Positions 16,169 to 24,337 of a stretch of DNA of 64,000 bases are shown one piece after another. Source of the DNA: Taibaiella sp. (GTDB taxonomy: Bacteria > Bacteroidota > Bacteroidia > Chitinophagales > Chitinophagaceae); the NCBI GenBank assembly GCA_019638495.1, contig JAHBTQ010000004.1, forward strand, positions 124,001-188,000, read 5' to 3'. The notes beneath the pieces are model-generated. The model made no database searches. It saw only the letters and a program-made list of their open reading frames with translations, and was not told the DNA's origin. The position numbers were made by a program, and so were the translations under genes. How positions within the stretch are numbered: position 1 is the first letter of the stretch; each line of letters opens with the position of its first letter.

Positions 16169-18118
16169 CTATTTGATTACAGACACTGTCAGTGTTTCCA
16201 GCTTCCTGCCGCTTGCGTCCATTACAGAAAGCCTCAGCAGAGATGGGCGCTGGATATTCGCCGGCAGGTTCACGCTCCAGGTGTTGATACCTGCAGTCGC
16301 CTGCATATCAGCAGTATAAACAACCTTACCTGTCACGTCAGTAGCTACCAGGTGCATAGCCTGGTCTACTTCGCTCGCAAAGTCGAGGCGGAAAGTACCT
16401 GTGCTTGGGTTAGGGAACGCTGAAACCTGGCCTGGTTGCAGGTCGCTCACCTTTGCTACTACGTTTGCGCTTGCGCTCTTAGAACCACAATTGTTGCTCA
16501 CTGTGTAGGCAATCGTTACAATACCATTGTTCAGAGCCGTAACCACGCCATTAGCATCTACAGTTGCGATCTTTTCGTCGCTGCTGGTCCATGCGCCGCC
16601 GGCATCACCTGTAGGATTGCTCATCGTTACGCTGTTTTCCCTTGTCACGTTAGTTGCAGTCAGTGCACCTGCGTTTGGCAGTTCGTCCACATATACAGTT
16701 ATTGTTGTTGATGCTGTGGTGGTGCCATCCGTCATCTGCACGGTAAACTCGTCTGTACCTGTGAAGTCTTTCTTAGGAGTGTACACAAGGCCCTTAGGAA
16801 CTACCATACCACCTTTAGCTTCTACTGAAGTAGTGAAGCCCGACAGTGTTCCGAATTCAGGATCCACACTTACGGTCCATGTTTCAGTCTTTCCTTCTAC
16901 TGCGTCAGGTATAGCCATCAGGTTGTCAATAGAAATTCCTGCTGAATTTTTACAGGCGTGAATCTCTTGTGTAGTACCACCAGTAAATGCACGCGCACCG
17001 AAGCCACTGCCACCTACACCGCGTACAACTATGTTGCCATAGTCAGCTATAAAAATCTGAGCACCACCATAGGTCATTGCCAGGCTGCTAGGCAGGTAAA
17101 CACGTGCTGAGTCCGGTGTGCCACCATCGCCGGTATAGCCACGTAGATGATTACCTGCGTATGTGGAAATTGTCCCCCCTGGGCCTACCTTACGTACTAC
17201 ATAGTTGTCATAATCGCAGATATACAAATTGCCGCAGATATCTGTTGTGATACCCCAGGACCCAAAGATCTGTGCATCAGTAGCAGGGCCGCCATCACCA
17301 CTATAACCCTTTACGCCTGTACCTGCAAAAGTAGATATCTGCCCCGATGGGTCAACTTTGCGGATACGGTTGTTCCAGCAATCAGATATATATACGTTAC
17401 CTCCCGCATCAACTGCAAGACCACGTGGATTGTTCAGCTTGGCAGCAGTTGCCGCAATGCCATCACCATTGTAGCCTCCTGCATGCGTACCTGCAAAACG
17501 CGTAATGACACCGGCTGTGTCAATTTTGCGTACCGTCTGGCTGCCATTGTCAGCTATATACATATTGCCGAGTGGGTCGAACACAGTAGCTACCGGATAA
17601 GTAAGCGCTGCTGCAGTTGCGGGACCTCCGTTTCCAAAAGCCGCACCATTCCATCCTCCGTGCGCACCATTGCCCGCTACAGTGGTGATAATACCTGTAG
17701 CAGCATCAACTTTGCGGATACGTTCGTTGAATTTGTCTGCGATATACATGTTACCGACAACATCAAATGAGATGCCCGCAGGACCATTGAGGCGCGCTGC
17801 ACTGGCAGGGCCACCATCTCCTGTAAAACCGGCAGTGCCATCCCCTACAACTGTAGTGATAATCCCAAAGCCTGAAACCTTACGGATGGCATGGTTAAAG
17901 TAGTCAGCGATGTACAGTTCGTTTGTCGCGGAAACTGCGATGGCATACGGACTGCGCATTTGCGCTTCGTTAGCGGGGCCACCATCGCCACTATAACCCC
18001 TTGTGTGGTTACCAGCAATTGTTGAAATTACGGGCGTAGGTGTACACTGCGCCGAAGCCATCATAGGAAGGCTTATTGCAGCTATAGCTGCGCATAGTGA
18101 AATGTAAAGTTTCTTCAT
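16169..18118 (-). CDS. NHL-repeat secreted protein with Ig-like domain and T9SS sorting domain
   Basis: 649 residues from ATG 18118 (MKKLYISLCAAIAAISLPMMASAQ, a signal peptide). About seven NHL-type propeller blades follow (residues 30-360), each with the pattern GDG.AGFTGDGGPA..A.LN.P and YIADxxNxRIRKV. Next come a cadherin/Ig-like segment (about 385-480), a BIG2-like module (about 490-560; AWTSSDEKIATVDANGVVTAL) and a C-terminal sorting domain (FPNPSTGTFRLDF to LETLTVSVIK) of type A for type IX secretion. Expected on the cell surface or outside. It resembles 42037-43827. Role unknown. Confidence 0.9.
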   Translation of the reverse strand: MKKLYISLCAAIAAISLPMMASAQCTPTPVISTIAGNHTRGYSGDGGPANEAQMRSPYAIAVSATNELYIADYFNHAIRKVSGFGIITTVVGDGTAGFTGDGGPASAARLNGPAGISFDVVGNMYIADKFNERIRKVDAATGIITTVAGNGAHGGWNGAAFGNGGPATAAALTYPVATVFDPLGNMYIADNGSQTVRKIDTAGVITRFAGTHAGGYNGDGIAATAAKLNNPRGLAVDAGGNVYISDCWNNRIRKVDPSGQISTFAGTGVKGYSGDGGPATDAQIFGSWGITTDICGNLYICDYDNYVVRKVGPGGTISTYAGNHLRGYTGDGGTPDSARVYLPSSLAMTYGGAQIFIADYGNIVVRGVGGSGFGARAFTGGTTQEIHACKNSAGISIDNLMAIPDAVEGKTETWTVSVDPEFGTLSGFTTSVEAKGGMVVPKGLVYTPKKDFTGTDEFTVQMTDGTTTASTTITVYVDELPNAGALTATNVTRENSVTMSNPTGDAGGAWTSSDEKIATVDANGVVTALNNGIVTIAYTVSNNCGSKSASANVVAKVSDLQPGQVSAFPNPSTGTFRLDFASEVDQAMHLVATDVTGKVVYTADMQATAGINTWSVNLPANIQRPSLLRLSVMDASGRKLETLTVSVIK

Positions 18119-18248
18119 AAAAACAAGGACGGATTGAAATGATAGCACAAAATAAAAAGCAGCCTTTTCTATTGCAATTATTTCAATAGGAATAACATAT
18201 CGTTAGCAACAGATTAGCAAAAACGATACATTGTTTGAAGAAATAATT

Positions 18249-19052
18249 TCAAGAGAAAATATCACCATGTAAGTCGGCCAGTAGATTGTCTACTAACTTG
18301 CGGCATTTCACCACCTCTTTTCCTTTGCCGGCCATATACTTTCGCCGGGCGGCCTCCGCACCCGCAGCAGCGCCCCGCACCTTTATAGCCCTTACCCGTT
18401 CCAGGGCCTGTCGCGCATCGTTGAACGCTCCTATTGCAACAGCTATTTCTTCAAACTTCTGAAGTGGCACATGCTGCATTGCCCCACATGCCTTTGCCCA
18501 ATGTTCGTTTACCAGTCTCACCATGTAAATGATGTCCTTAACGCGTTTGCGCATCGTATGCACATCTTCATCGTCCGGCTCTCCAGCGGCTCTCAGTTCA
18601 TCTATTAAAGTCAGTCGCTCTTTTATGAACTCAGCCGGCATAAACGCAGGTAGCGCCTTGTATTCGTAAGTGCTTAGCTTTTTAACGGCCTTGTGCAGCT
18701 GCCCTGCACTGTAGGCATTCCACCAGTCTTTCTTTGCCACCACCAGCCTGGCGTCTATTGCCTGCCGGTATTCTTCGGGCATCTTACTTTCACCGTCCAT
18801 GGTTTTTAGCAGTAGCTGCAGGTCGCGTATTTCCCCCGCGGCCTTGTAAACCTTCTTCAGCCGCTTCGGCATTTCGGGCCTTGACCGTCCTGTAAAGAGC
18901 CAGTACATACGCAGCAACGCGCGCAATCGCTTCACCTGCAGCCGCAGGTCATGTATCACCTCCTCATCAAATTTGTGATCCACGGCGGCAGCGGCATCAA
19001 CTACCTTATCCACGTAGCCTTTCACCAGCTTTTGTATTTTCTTGGTCTTCAT
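18249..19052 (-). CDS. CHAD domain protein
   Basis: 267 residues, almost all one CHAD (conserved histidine alpha-helical) domain. The opening HDLRLQVKRLRALLRMYW carries the conserved His, Arg and Lys, and a second half repeats DVHTMRKRVKDIIYMVRL. CHAD domains bind inorganic polyphosphate through basic residues and often sit near polyphosphate enzymes. None are next to this gene; its neighbours are an NHL protein and a PolX-like gene. Cytoplasmic, no signal peptide. Confidence 0.88.
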   Translation of the reverse strand: MKTKKIQKLVKGYVDKVVDAAAAVDHKFDEEVIHDLRLQVKRLRALLRMYWLFTGRSRPEMPKRLKKVYKAAGEIRDLQLLLKTMDGESKMPEEYRQAIDARLVVAKKDWWNAYSAGQLHKAVKKLSTYEYKALPAFMPAEFIKERLTLIDELRAAGEPDDEDVHTMRKRVKDIIYMVRLVNEHWAKACGAMQHVPLQKFEEIAVAIGAFNDARQALERVRAIKVRGAAAGAEAARRKYMAGKGKEVVKCRKLVDNLLADLHGDIFS

Positions 19053-19121
19053 ACCTGCCGCATAGACGTGCTGCGTCCTGCTAAATTACTACTCTGCCAT
19101 CTTCGGGCAGGTTAAATTTTA

Positions 19122-19129
19122 TACATTTG
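19122..19129 (+). promoter_or_regulatory. -7 box of the PolX-like gene
   Basis: TACATTTG matches TAnnTTTG. It overlaps a TTG codon at 19127 and so argues that translation starts at ATG 19157. Confidence 0.55.
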
Positions 19130-19156
19130 GACACACCCAAAATCGCCGGTTCCCAA

Positions 19157-20821
19157 ATGACCAATTACCAGATAGCCGACCACTTTTCGCTCCTCAGTAA
19201 GCTCATGGACATACATGGAGAGGATAGCTTCCGCGCCAAATCCTACAGCATAGCCGCTTACAACATTGAGCGCCTGCCATCTGAGGCTACCACCATGGAC
19301 GATGCTACCCTCTTCAGCATGAAGGGCATTGGCAACTCCACCGGCAAAAAGATGCGCGAGCTCATCAATACCGGCCGCATGGGTGCGCTGGACGATATGC
19401 TGGCAAAAACTCCTCCCGGCATCCTGGACATGCTGCAGATAAAAGGCCTGGGACCCAAAAAGATAGCCGTTATCTGGAAGGAGCTGGGCATAGAATCACT
19501 GGGTGAGCTGGAATATGCCTGCAACGAAAACCGTCTTGTGTCGCTCAAAGGCTTTGGCGCCAAGACACAGGAAAGCGTGCTGCAAAACCTGGCCTACTTC
19601 AAGCAAAACATAGGCTTCCACCTGTGGGCCGAGGCTGAGGCATTTGCCAAAAGCTTCCTATCTCAATTGGAACAAACTTTCCCCGACAATCGTTTTGCAC
19701 TGACGGGAGATATACGCCGGCAAACAGAAACACTGGAGTATGTAGACATCCTTACCGACACCGACAAGATGACTCTGGCAGATACCTTTGGCAACCTCGC
19801 CGACACCTCGGTAGAGGAAGCGGAAACATCAGTGATGGTGGCTATGCAGGGCCAGCCCAGGGTTCGTTTTCACCTCACTACTTCCGATGCATTTAATGCG
19901 GCGCTATTCCTTACCACAGGCAGCGAACCGTTTATCACTGCCTTCCGCGAAAAGCATACCGTGCCCGAAGCACCAGCCACGGAGGATGAGATATTCACTA
20001 CCAATGGCCTGCCGGTAATACCGCCCATGATGCGGGAGACGGCAGAGGTACTCGCAAAGCCAGTAAGCACATTCAGCAACCTAATACAGCCCGGCGACAT
20101 ACGCGGCATCATACACAGCCACAGCCGCTGGAGCGATGGCATGAACACGCTGCAGGAAATGGCCGTAGCGGCACGCGATGCGGGCCTTGAATACCTCGTT
20201 ATCAGCGACCACTCCCAAACTGCGTTCTATGCCGACGGACTAAAGCCGGAGCGCGTAGCAGAGCAACACCAGGAAATAGATGCGCTGAACGCAAAATTGG
20301 CACCCTTCCGCATCTTCAAAAGCATAGAGTCTGACATACTGAATGATGGCAGCCTCGACTATTCGCCGCAGGTACTTGCCACATTCGACCTTGTGATAGC
20401 CAGCGTGCACAGCAATCTGAAGATGAGCCAGGAAAAAGCTATGGACCGTGTGCTCACCGCCATACGCAACCCATATACTACCATACTGGGCCACCCCACC
20501 GGCCGACTGCTCCTCTCCCGCAAGGGCTACCCGCTGGACCACAAAGCAATAATAGACGCCTGCGCAGAGCATAATGTAGTGGTGGAGATAAACGCACACC
20601 CTCGCCGCCTGGACCTTGACTGGCGCTGGGTAGACTATGCTATGGAGCGCGGCGTGCTCCTCTCCATAAACCCCGATGCCCACAGCATTGAAGGATACCA
20701 TGATACCTACTATGGCGTGATGGTAGCCCAGAAAGGCGGCCTCACCGCGGCCCGCAACCTCAGCAGTTTTACGAGGGTGGAACTGGAGGCGTTTTTGGAG
20801 GAACAAAGGACGAAGAGGTAA
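19157..20821 (+). CDS. PolX-family protein: HhH domain, degenerate polymerase core, PHP phosphoesterase
   Basis: 554 residues from ATG 19157, close to the usual 555-575. Order: N-terminal 8-kDa-like helix-hairpin-helix region (1-150; SMKGIGNSTGKKMREL, LQIKGLGPKKIAVIWKELG), a nucleotidyltransferase-like core (about 165-295) and a C-terminal PHP domain (about 315-550) with HSHSRWSDG, SDHSQT, SIESDIL, GHPTGR and NPDAHS metal ligands. In the core the usual catalytic pair D-x-D appears as YVD (TETLEYVDIL), and the third Asp (VDxR) is replaced in PRVRFHL. I infer that DNA polymerase activity is lost while the PHP exonuclease/phosphoesterase may remain. Possible role in DNA repair. Confidence 0.88.
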   Translation: MTNYQIADHFSLLSKLMDIHGEDSFRAKSYSIAAYNIERLPSEATTMDDATLFSMKGIGNSTGKKMRELINTGRMGALDDMLAKTPPGILDMLQIKGLGPKKIAVIWKELGIESLGELEYACNENRLVSLKGFGAKTQESVLQNLAYFKQNIGFHLWAEAEAFAKSFLSQLEQTFPDNRFALTGDIRRQTETLEYVDILTDTDKMTLADTFGNLADTSVEEAETSVMVAMQGQPRVRFHLTTSDAFNAALFLTTGSEPFITAFREKHTVPEAPATEDEIFTTNGLPVIPPMMRETAEVLAKPVSTFSNLIQPGDIRGIIHSHSRWSDGMNTLQEMAVAARDAGLEYLVISDHSQTAFYADGLKPERVAEQHQEIDALNAKLAPFRIFKSIESDILNDGSLDYSPQVLATFDLVIASVHSNLKMSQEKAMDRVLTAIRNPYTTILGHPTGRLLLSRKGYPLDHKAIIDACAEHNVVVEINAHPRRLDLDWRWVDYAMERGVLLSINPDAHSIEGYHDTYYGVMVAQKGGLTAARNLSSFTRVELEAFLEEQRTKR

Positions 20822-21032
20822 GGAGGCGCTCAATAATTATTCGTCACTTCGAGCACAGTGCGGCGCAGCAAACGAAGCGAGAAGTCTCCTGAGGTTTGGT
20901 ACGAAGCGTAATCAACTCCATTTCCCCGTAAAATCAATTTACTGTTTAATGTTAGCAGGTATCCGTCCGGCGATCATCTCACAATATCCATACATAACCT
21001 AATCCACCTCAACCACTTACCCCAAAACAAAA

Positions 21033-21067
21033 TTCTATGACAAGTCGATTTTCAGACTGTCATAGAA
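21033..21067. repeat. Inverted repeat upstream of the HTH gene
   Basis: Arms TTCTATGACA (21033-21042) and TGTCATAGAA (21058-21067), with an inner GTC/GAC pair after one unpaired A. It may be a protein-binding site or an RNA hairpin. It lies about 30 bases before the predicted -33 box. Confidence 0.6.
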
Positions 21068-21094
21068 CGCAGGCATCGTATCATAAAAACTCGT

Positions 21095-21126
21095 TTTGCA
21101 CGTCCTGTTTTGTGGTGGCACCTTTG
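21095..21126 (+). promoter_or_regulatory. Promoter of the HTH gene
   Basis: TTTG at 21095-21098 and CACCTTTG at 21119-21126 are 20 bases apart, close to the -33/-7 arrangement. Start codon is 27 bases further on. Confidence 0.4.
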
Positions 21127-21152
21127 TGGCTTTAAACTAAAAAACCAGCCCT

Positions 21153-22040
21153 ATGTCACTCCAAAAGACAAACACCCAAAATCCATCTCCCTTTAGGGAC
21201 GGGGTTGCACCCCGGGTTTCCAAATTCGACTCCGCCCGCCTCCTATACATGGCCGGCGATACCACACAAAAAAGCATTGCCGCTACAGTCGGCGTCAGCG
21301 AGCGCACCATGCACAGTTGGATAAAAGATAATGGTTGGGACAGGCTGCGCCACGCATCCCGTACAGCCCCAGCTATTATTGCAGAGAACATGTTCAGCCA
21401 GATTGTGGAACTGCAAAACGACATTGCAAGCCGTGAAGAGGGTAAGCGATACCCTACCATGCAGGAAGCAGAACTAACCCGGAAGTTATGCCTCAGCATA
21501 GACCGAATGAAGAGCGCTCCCGCACTATCACAAACCATGCAGGTACTTCGCCTGTTTCGCAGCTTCGCAAACAGCTATGGAGACAGAGACTTCCGGCTTA
21601 CACTCAACCGCGTAATAGAACACTTCCTCGAAGGAAATGCAAAAGATGGCTACATGCCCTATCAAATAGAATACGGCACCAAGGAACCACTGGAGACAAA
21701 TTCCAACACCGAAGGGCCACCAACATCTACGGATCAGGAAATGAAGGAAAGCTTCCCTCCTGCAAAGGAGGGACAGATTATCGAAAAGCGAAGTCTTTTT
21801 GATAATCAGGGTGGTAACAACAGCGCTCACAACACACCACCCGCTAACGAAGAATTAGCTGTACAGGAAACAGACAATACCGGAAACCCAAACCTACCGG
21901 AAGCAAACGATTCAAAACACGCTGAAAACAGCCACCACAAAGCATCTCAACCCACTTCCGACAGTAAAGACAACCAGCAAAAACCGGAAGTAAAACGGAA
22001 GTTCTCACACGCTAGTCTCAACAAAATTGCATCGTCCTAA
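21153..22040 (+). CDS. HTH protein resembling phage terminase small-subunit N-termini, low-complexity tail
   Basis: 295 residues. Residues about 25-70 (RLLYMAGDTTQKSIAATVGVSERTMHSWIKDNGWDRLR) form a helix-turn-helix like those at the start of terminase small subunits and transposase-like proteins. A helical region (70-170) follows, then a tail (175-295) rich in Glu, Asn, Lys, Pro and Gln, likely disordered. The DNA for the tail includes two hairpin sequences resembling dispersed repeats (21764-21781 and 21777-21807). No other phage gene is adjacent, so this is an orphan or remnant. Function cannot be named. Confidence 0.65.
   Translation: MSLQKTNTQNPSPFRDGVAPRVSKFDSARLLYMAGDTTQKSIAATVGVSERTMHSWIKDNGWDRLRHASRTAPAIIAENMFSQIVELQNDIASREEGKRYPTMQEAELTRKLCLSIDRMKSAPALSQTMQVLRLFRSFANSYGDRDFRLTLNRVIEHFLEGNAKDGYMPYQIEYGTKEPLETNSNTEGPPTSTDQEMKESFPPAKEGQIIEKRSLFDNQGGNNSAHNTPPANEELAVQETDNTGNPNLPEANDSKHAENSHHKASQPTSDSKDNQQKPEVKRKFSHASLNKIASS
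21777..21807. repeat. Hairpin repeat inside the coding tail
   Basis: GATTATCGAAAAG and CTTTTTGATAATC pair over 13 bases with one mismatch. Just upstream, CCCTCC/GGAGGG (21764-21781 region) forms another hairpin. Both look like intergenic repeat units absorbed into the reading frame. Confidence 0.55.
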
Positions 22041-22152
22041 TCGTAGCTGGATCATCGCCACGGACACACCACTGAGCATGGCACCTCCTGCCCTCAAGAA
22101 GGCTTTACCGAACCTTTCGGGAAACGCGAACATAAAAAGCGAACAGGTAAGT

Positions 22153-22770
22153 CTAGTCAGTTATTGTACGCATCAGTTCACAATATACCGCCCACCTTTC
22201 CTTAATCTTTTTGTAGATGCTCATATTTTCAGACTCGCCGAGTATGCTTTGATACACAATACACAGTGTACTGTCCCTTAAAAAGATGGGATGTGACACT
22301 TCGGAAACGCCGCAGGGAAACACACGATAATAAAAGTCCCCATGCGGCCCGATGTGGCCAATTGCGTTGTCAGTTGCAATAATAGAGTCAACAAATTTGT
22401 TTGTAAAAAAGGAGACCGAATCAAACTTTCCGCTAACCTCCCAATTACTAAAAGCCCAGGTGTGAATGGCATTGCTGACATATTTCACTTCTGAGGGCGA
22501 AAAGACGATACTGTCATCCTTCGGCATTCCGACCGGGACATCTCTGTAATACACGCTCCTGGTGCTGTCAAATTCTGGCCGGGCTCCATTATCCCAGCCA
22601 GAAAAACGAAAGCCTATCGAGCAATCGAACCGCTTGCAATTCTTCGGGCGCATACACTTAAACACCTCATTACATGCACCCGAATATTCCTGCGTGCCCT
22701 TCTGCCCGGGAGCATCGAAAGCTCGGGCGATAAGGAACAGCAACAGAATCATCCGGTAAGGTTTCACCAA
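22153..22770 (-). CDS. Secreted protein of unknown function
   Basis: 205 residues with a probable signal peptide (MVKPYRMILLLFLIARAFDAPGQ; an inner ATG at 22752 would also serve). Mature part has six Cys, four of them clustered near the N-terminus (CNEVFKCMRPKNCKRFDC), suggesting disulfides, and ends YKKIKERWAVYCELMRTITD. No family recognised. It is convergent with the HTH gene and divergent from the DUF2490 gene. Confidence 0.65.
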   Translation of the reverse strand: MVKPYRMILLLFLIARAFDAPGQKGTQEYSGACNEVFKCMRPKNCKRFDCSIGFRFSGWDNGARPEFDSTRSVYYRDVPVGMPKDDSIVFSPSEVKYVSNAIHTWAFSNWEVSGKFDSVSFFTNKFVDSIIATDNAIGHIGPHGDFYYRVFPCGVSEVSHPIFLRDSTLCIVYQSILGESENMSIYKKIKERWAVYCELMRTITD

Positions 22771-23092
22771 ATAAAATTAGCCAATATCGCGCTACAGCTA
22801 AGTGAGACCTTCCAATTCAAGACAGCGTCCTCCTAACCTTAATAAAGTACTGTGAGCGTCGAACCATAGTAATCGGCTGAGGCCTGGCGGCATGACATCT
22901 CACATTACCCATCGTCCGACCGGATCGCCACTCGATAGGGTATCAAAAAAATAATACCACATACCGCACCTGCGCGCCCATTCCGTCACCTTCACCGAAA
23001 ACAAAAATGACTTAAACTTAATAATTTGGTAACACACAAGTTAAAGGTGTTTCGTAAAGCAACCACAACTTTGCAGCCACAAAACGATAACA
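22771..23092. other. Divergent intergenic region
   Basis: 322 bases between two divergent genes and no ORF of note. A CAACTTTG box (23066-23073), one base off the -7 consensus, precedes the DUF2490 gene by 19 bases. Nothing else recognised. Confidence 0.5.
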
Positions 23093-23995
23093 ATGAATCT
23101 GAAACAAATCTTATCAGGTCTCTTATGTTTGGCAACGTCTGTTGGTCTTGCTCAAAACGCTCCGAGATCCTATTTTTCAAGAAACTCATTCTGGACAGAA
23201 ACAGTGCTGAATGGGCAGATAGCAGGCAGATTCAAATACCAGCTCGATTACCAGTATCGCCGTATGTCTGACGCCAGTAACGTAGCCAACGGATCTAACG
23301 ACCCGTTTAAGAATAAGTTCCAGCATGTATATCGCCCATGGATACATTACCAGGTCAACGATAAGGTGAGACTGTCCTTATCCCCCATAGGCTTCTGGGA
23401 AACCTATTCTCCTGCTATCGAAAGCGGTGGCGTTAAAAAAATTCAACCAGAGCTAAGAATATGTCCCCAGGTCACTATCTCCGACAAAATCGGTCGTGTG
23501 GCAATAGATCACCGTTTCCGGTTTGAATATCGAATGCTGGGAACTAAAGTGACAGACGTGGCAACCGGGTTTGGTTATGGCGAGGGAGACGACTTCCAGT
23601 CGGCCGGACACAGGCTCAGGTTCAGGTACTTCCTGCGCGCACTGATACCACTTGGCGACCACAAATCCCTGGAGGCAAATACGTTTTACATCAACACCTG
23701 GAATGAGTTCTTTGCAGGACTCGGGCATAACGTTTACAGCGATAAGCTGCTGGACCAAAACCGTACATTTTGCCTCCTTGGCTACAAATTGCGCACAAAG
23801 GTTCCACTAAGGGTTGAGGCCGGCTATGGCCTGCAAATGGTAAACAGGTCTGTATCTACGTATAATGCAGCTAATGCACTCGTGGAAACCAATAATTCGT
23901 TTGAGCACAATAACATCTGTCAGCTATACCTGATTGTCGAAGACATGAACAAAATATTTAAATTAAAAAAGGACAACCCGTTATCCACGAAATAA
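23093..23995 (+). CDS. DUF2490 family outer-membrane-like protein
   Basis: 300 residues. Signal peptide (1-20, VGLAQ), then amphipathic beta strands with the DUF2490 pattern: SFWTETVLNGQI, KFKYQLDYQYRRM-like, HVYRPWIHYQVNDKVRLSLSPIGFWE, DHRFRFEYR, LRFRYFLRALIPL, FYINTWNEFFAGLG and DQNRTFCLLGYKL. Predicted small outer-membrane beta barrel. Function of the family unknown. Monocistronic. Confidence 0.85.
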   Translation: MNLKQILSGLLCLATSVGLAQNAPRSYFSRNSFWTETVLNGQIAGRFKYQLDYQYRRMSDASNVANGSNDPFKNKFQHVYRPWIHYQVNDKVRLSLSPIGFWETYSPAIESGGVKKIQPELRICPQVTISDKIGRVAIDHRFRFEYRMLGTKVTDVATGFGYGEGDDFQSAGHRLRFRYFLRALIPLGDHKSLEANTFYINTWNEFFAGLGHNVYSDKLLDQNRTFCLLGYKLRTKVPLRVEAGYGLQMVNRSVSTYNAANALVETNNSFEHNNICQLYLIVEDMNKIFKLKKDNPLSTK

Positions 23996-24337
23996 TCGTA
24001 AGCCAATATTGCAGCATAGGTCACGAAACACCTATTCGCCAATGTCCTGATGACTCCCCGTAATGGGAGGAGGTGTTTGGGGGGCTAACACATTCTATAG
24101 TGAGCTTTTAGAACGCCACGACCGGTGGATTTCGCAATGCACGAGGCATGACAGAAAAGGCCCTCCGTGGACGGAAGTATCTTTAAGCAGGCGCGCAAAT
24201 GCTCAGGAGGTTTCTCAATTGACTTGCTACCTGCACTTTGTTCGAAATGAAGGTCACAAAAAACCACCCGTTGTTCGGTAGTTAACTACTCATAGCCAAT
24301 ATACCAGTGCAACGGGTGGAGGAAAACTTACTCCTGC
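23996..24337. other. Convergent intergenic region
   Basis: 342 bases between the ends of the DUF2490 and methyltransferase genes. It contains one large-loop terminator (24264-24319). The short ORFs here overlap that terminator and show no family features. Confidence 0.55.
24264..24319 (-). terminator. Large-loop terminator of the methyltransferase gene
   Basis: Arms CCACCCGTTG (24264-24273) and CAACGGGTGG (24310-24319) with a 36-base loop that itself holds the palindrome GTAGTTAACTAC (24279-24290). On the reverse strand the stem is followed by TTTTTT. Confidence 0.65.

Larger units (their letters stand above)
20822..21152. other. Intergenic region with repeat fragment and inverted repeat
   Basis: No gene seen. 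20838-20895 (CACTTCGAGCACAGTGCGGC ... GAAGCGAGAAGTCTCC) resembles a short dispersed repeat common in many bacterial genomes. A 10-bp-armed inverted repeat lies at 21033-21067 and a promoter at 21095-21126 serves the next gene. Confidence 0.5.

Noticed and set aside
17147-17770. Forward 207-residue ORF opposite the NHL gene
   Set aside because: Periodic only because NHL blades repeat on the other strand.
21153-22040. A prophage
   Set aside because: Only one phage-like gene; neighbours are ordinary chromosomal genes.
24063-24281. Small ORFs on both strands after the DUF2490 gene
   Set aside because: They overlap the methyltransferase terminator and have no recognisable protein features.
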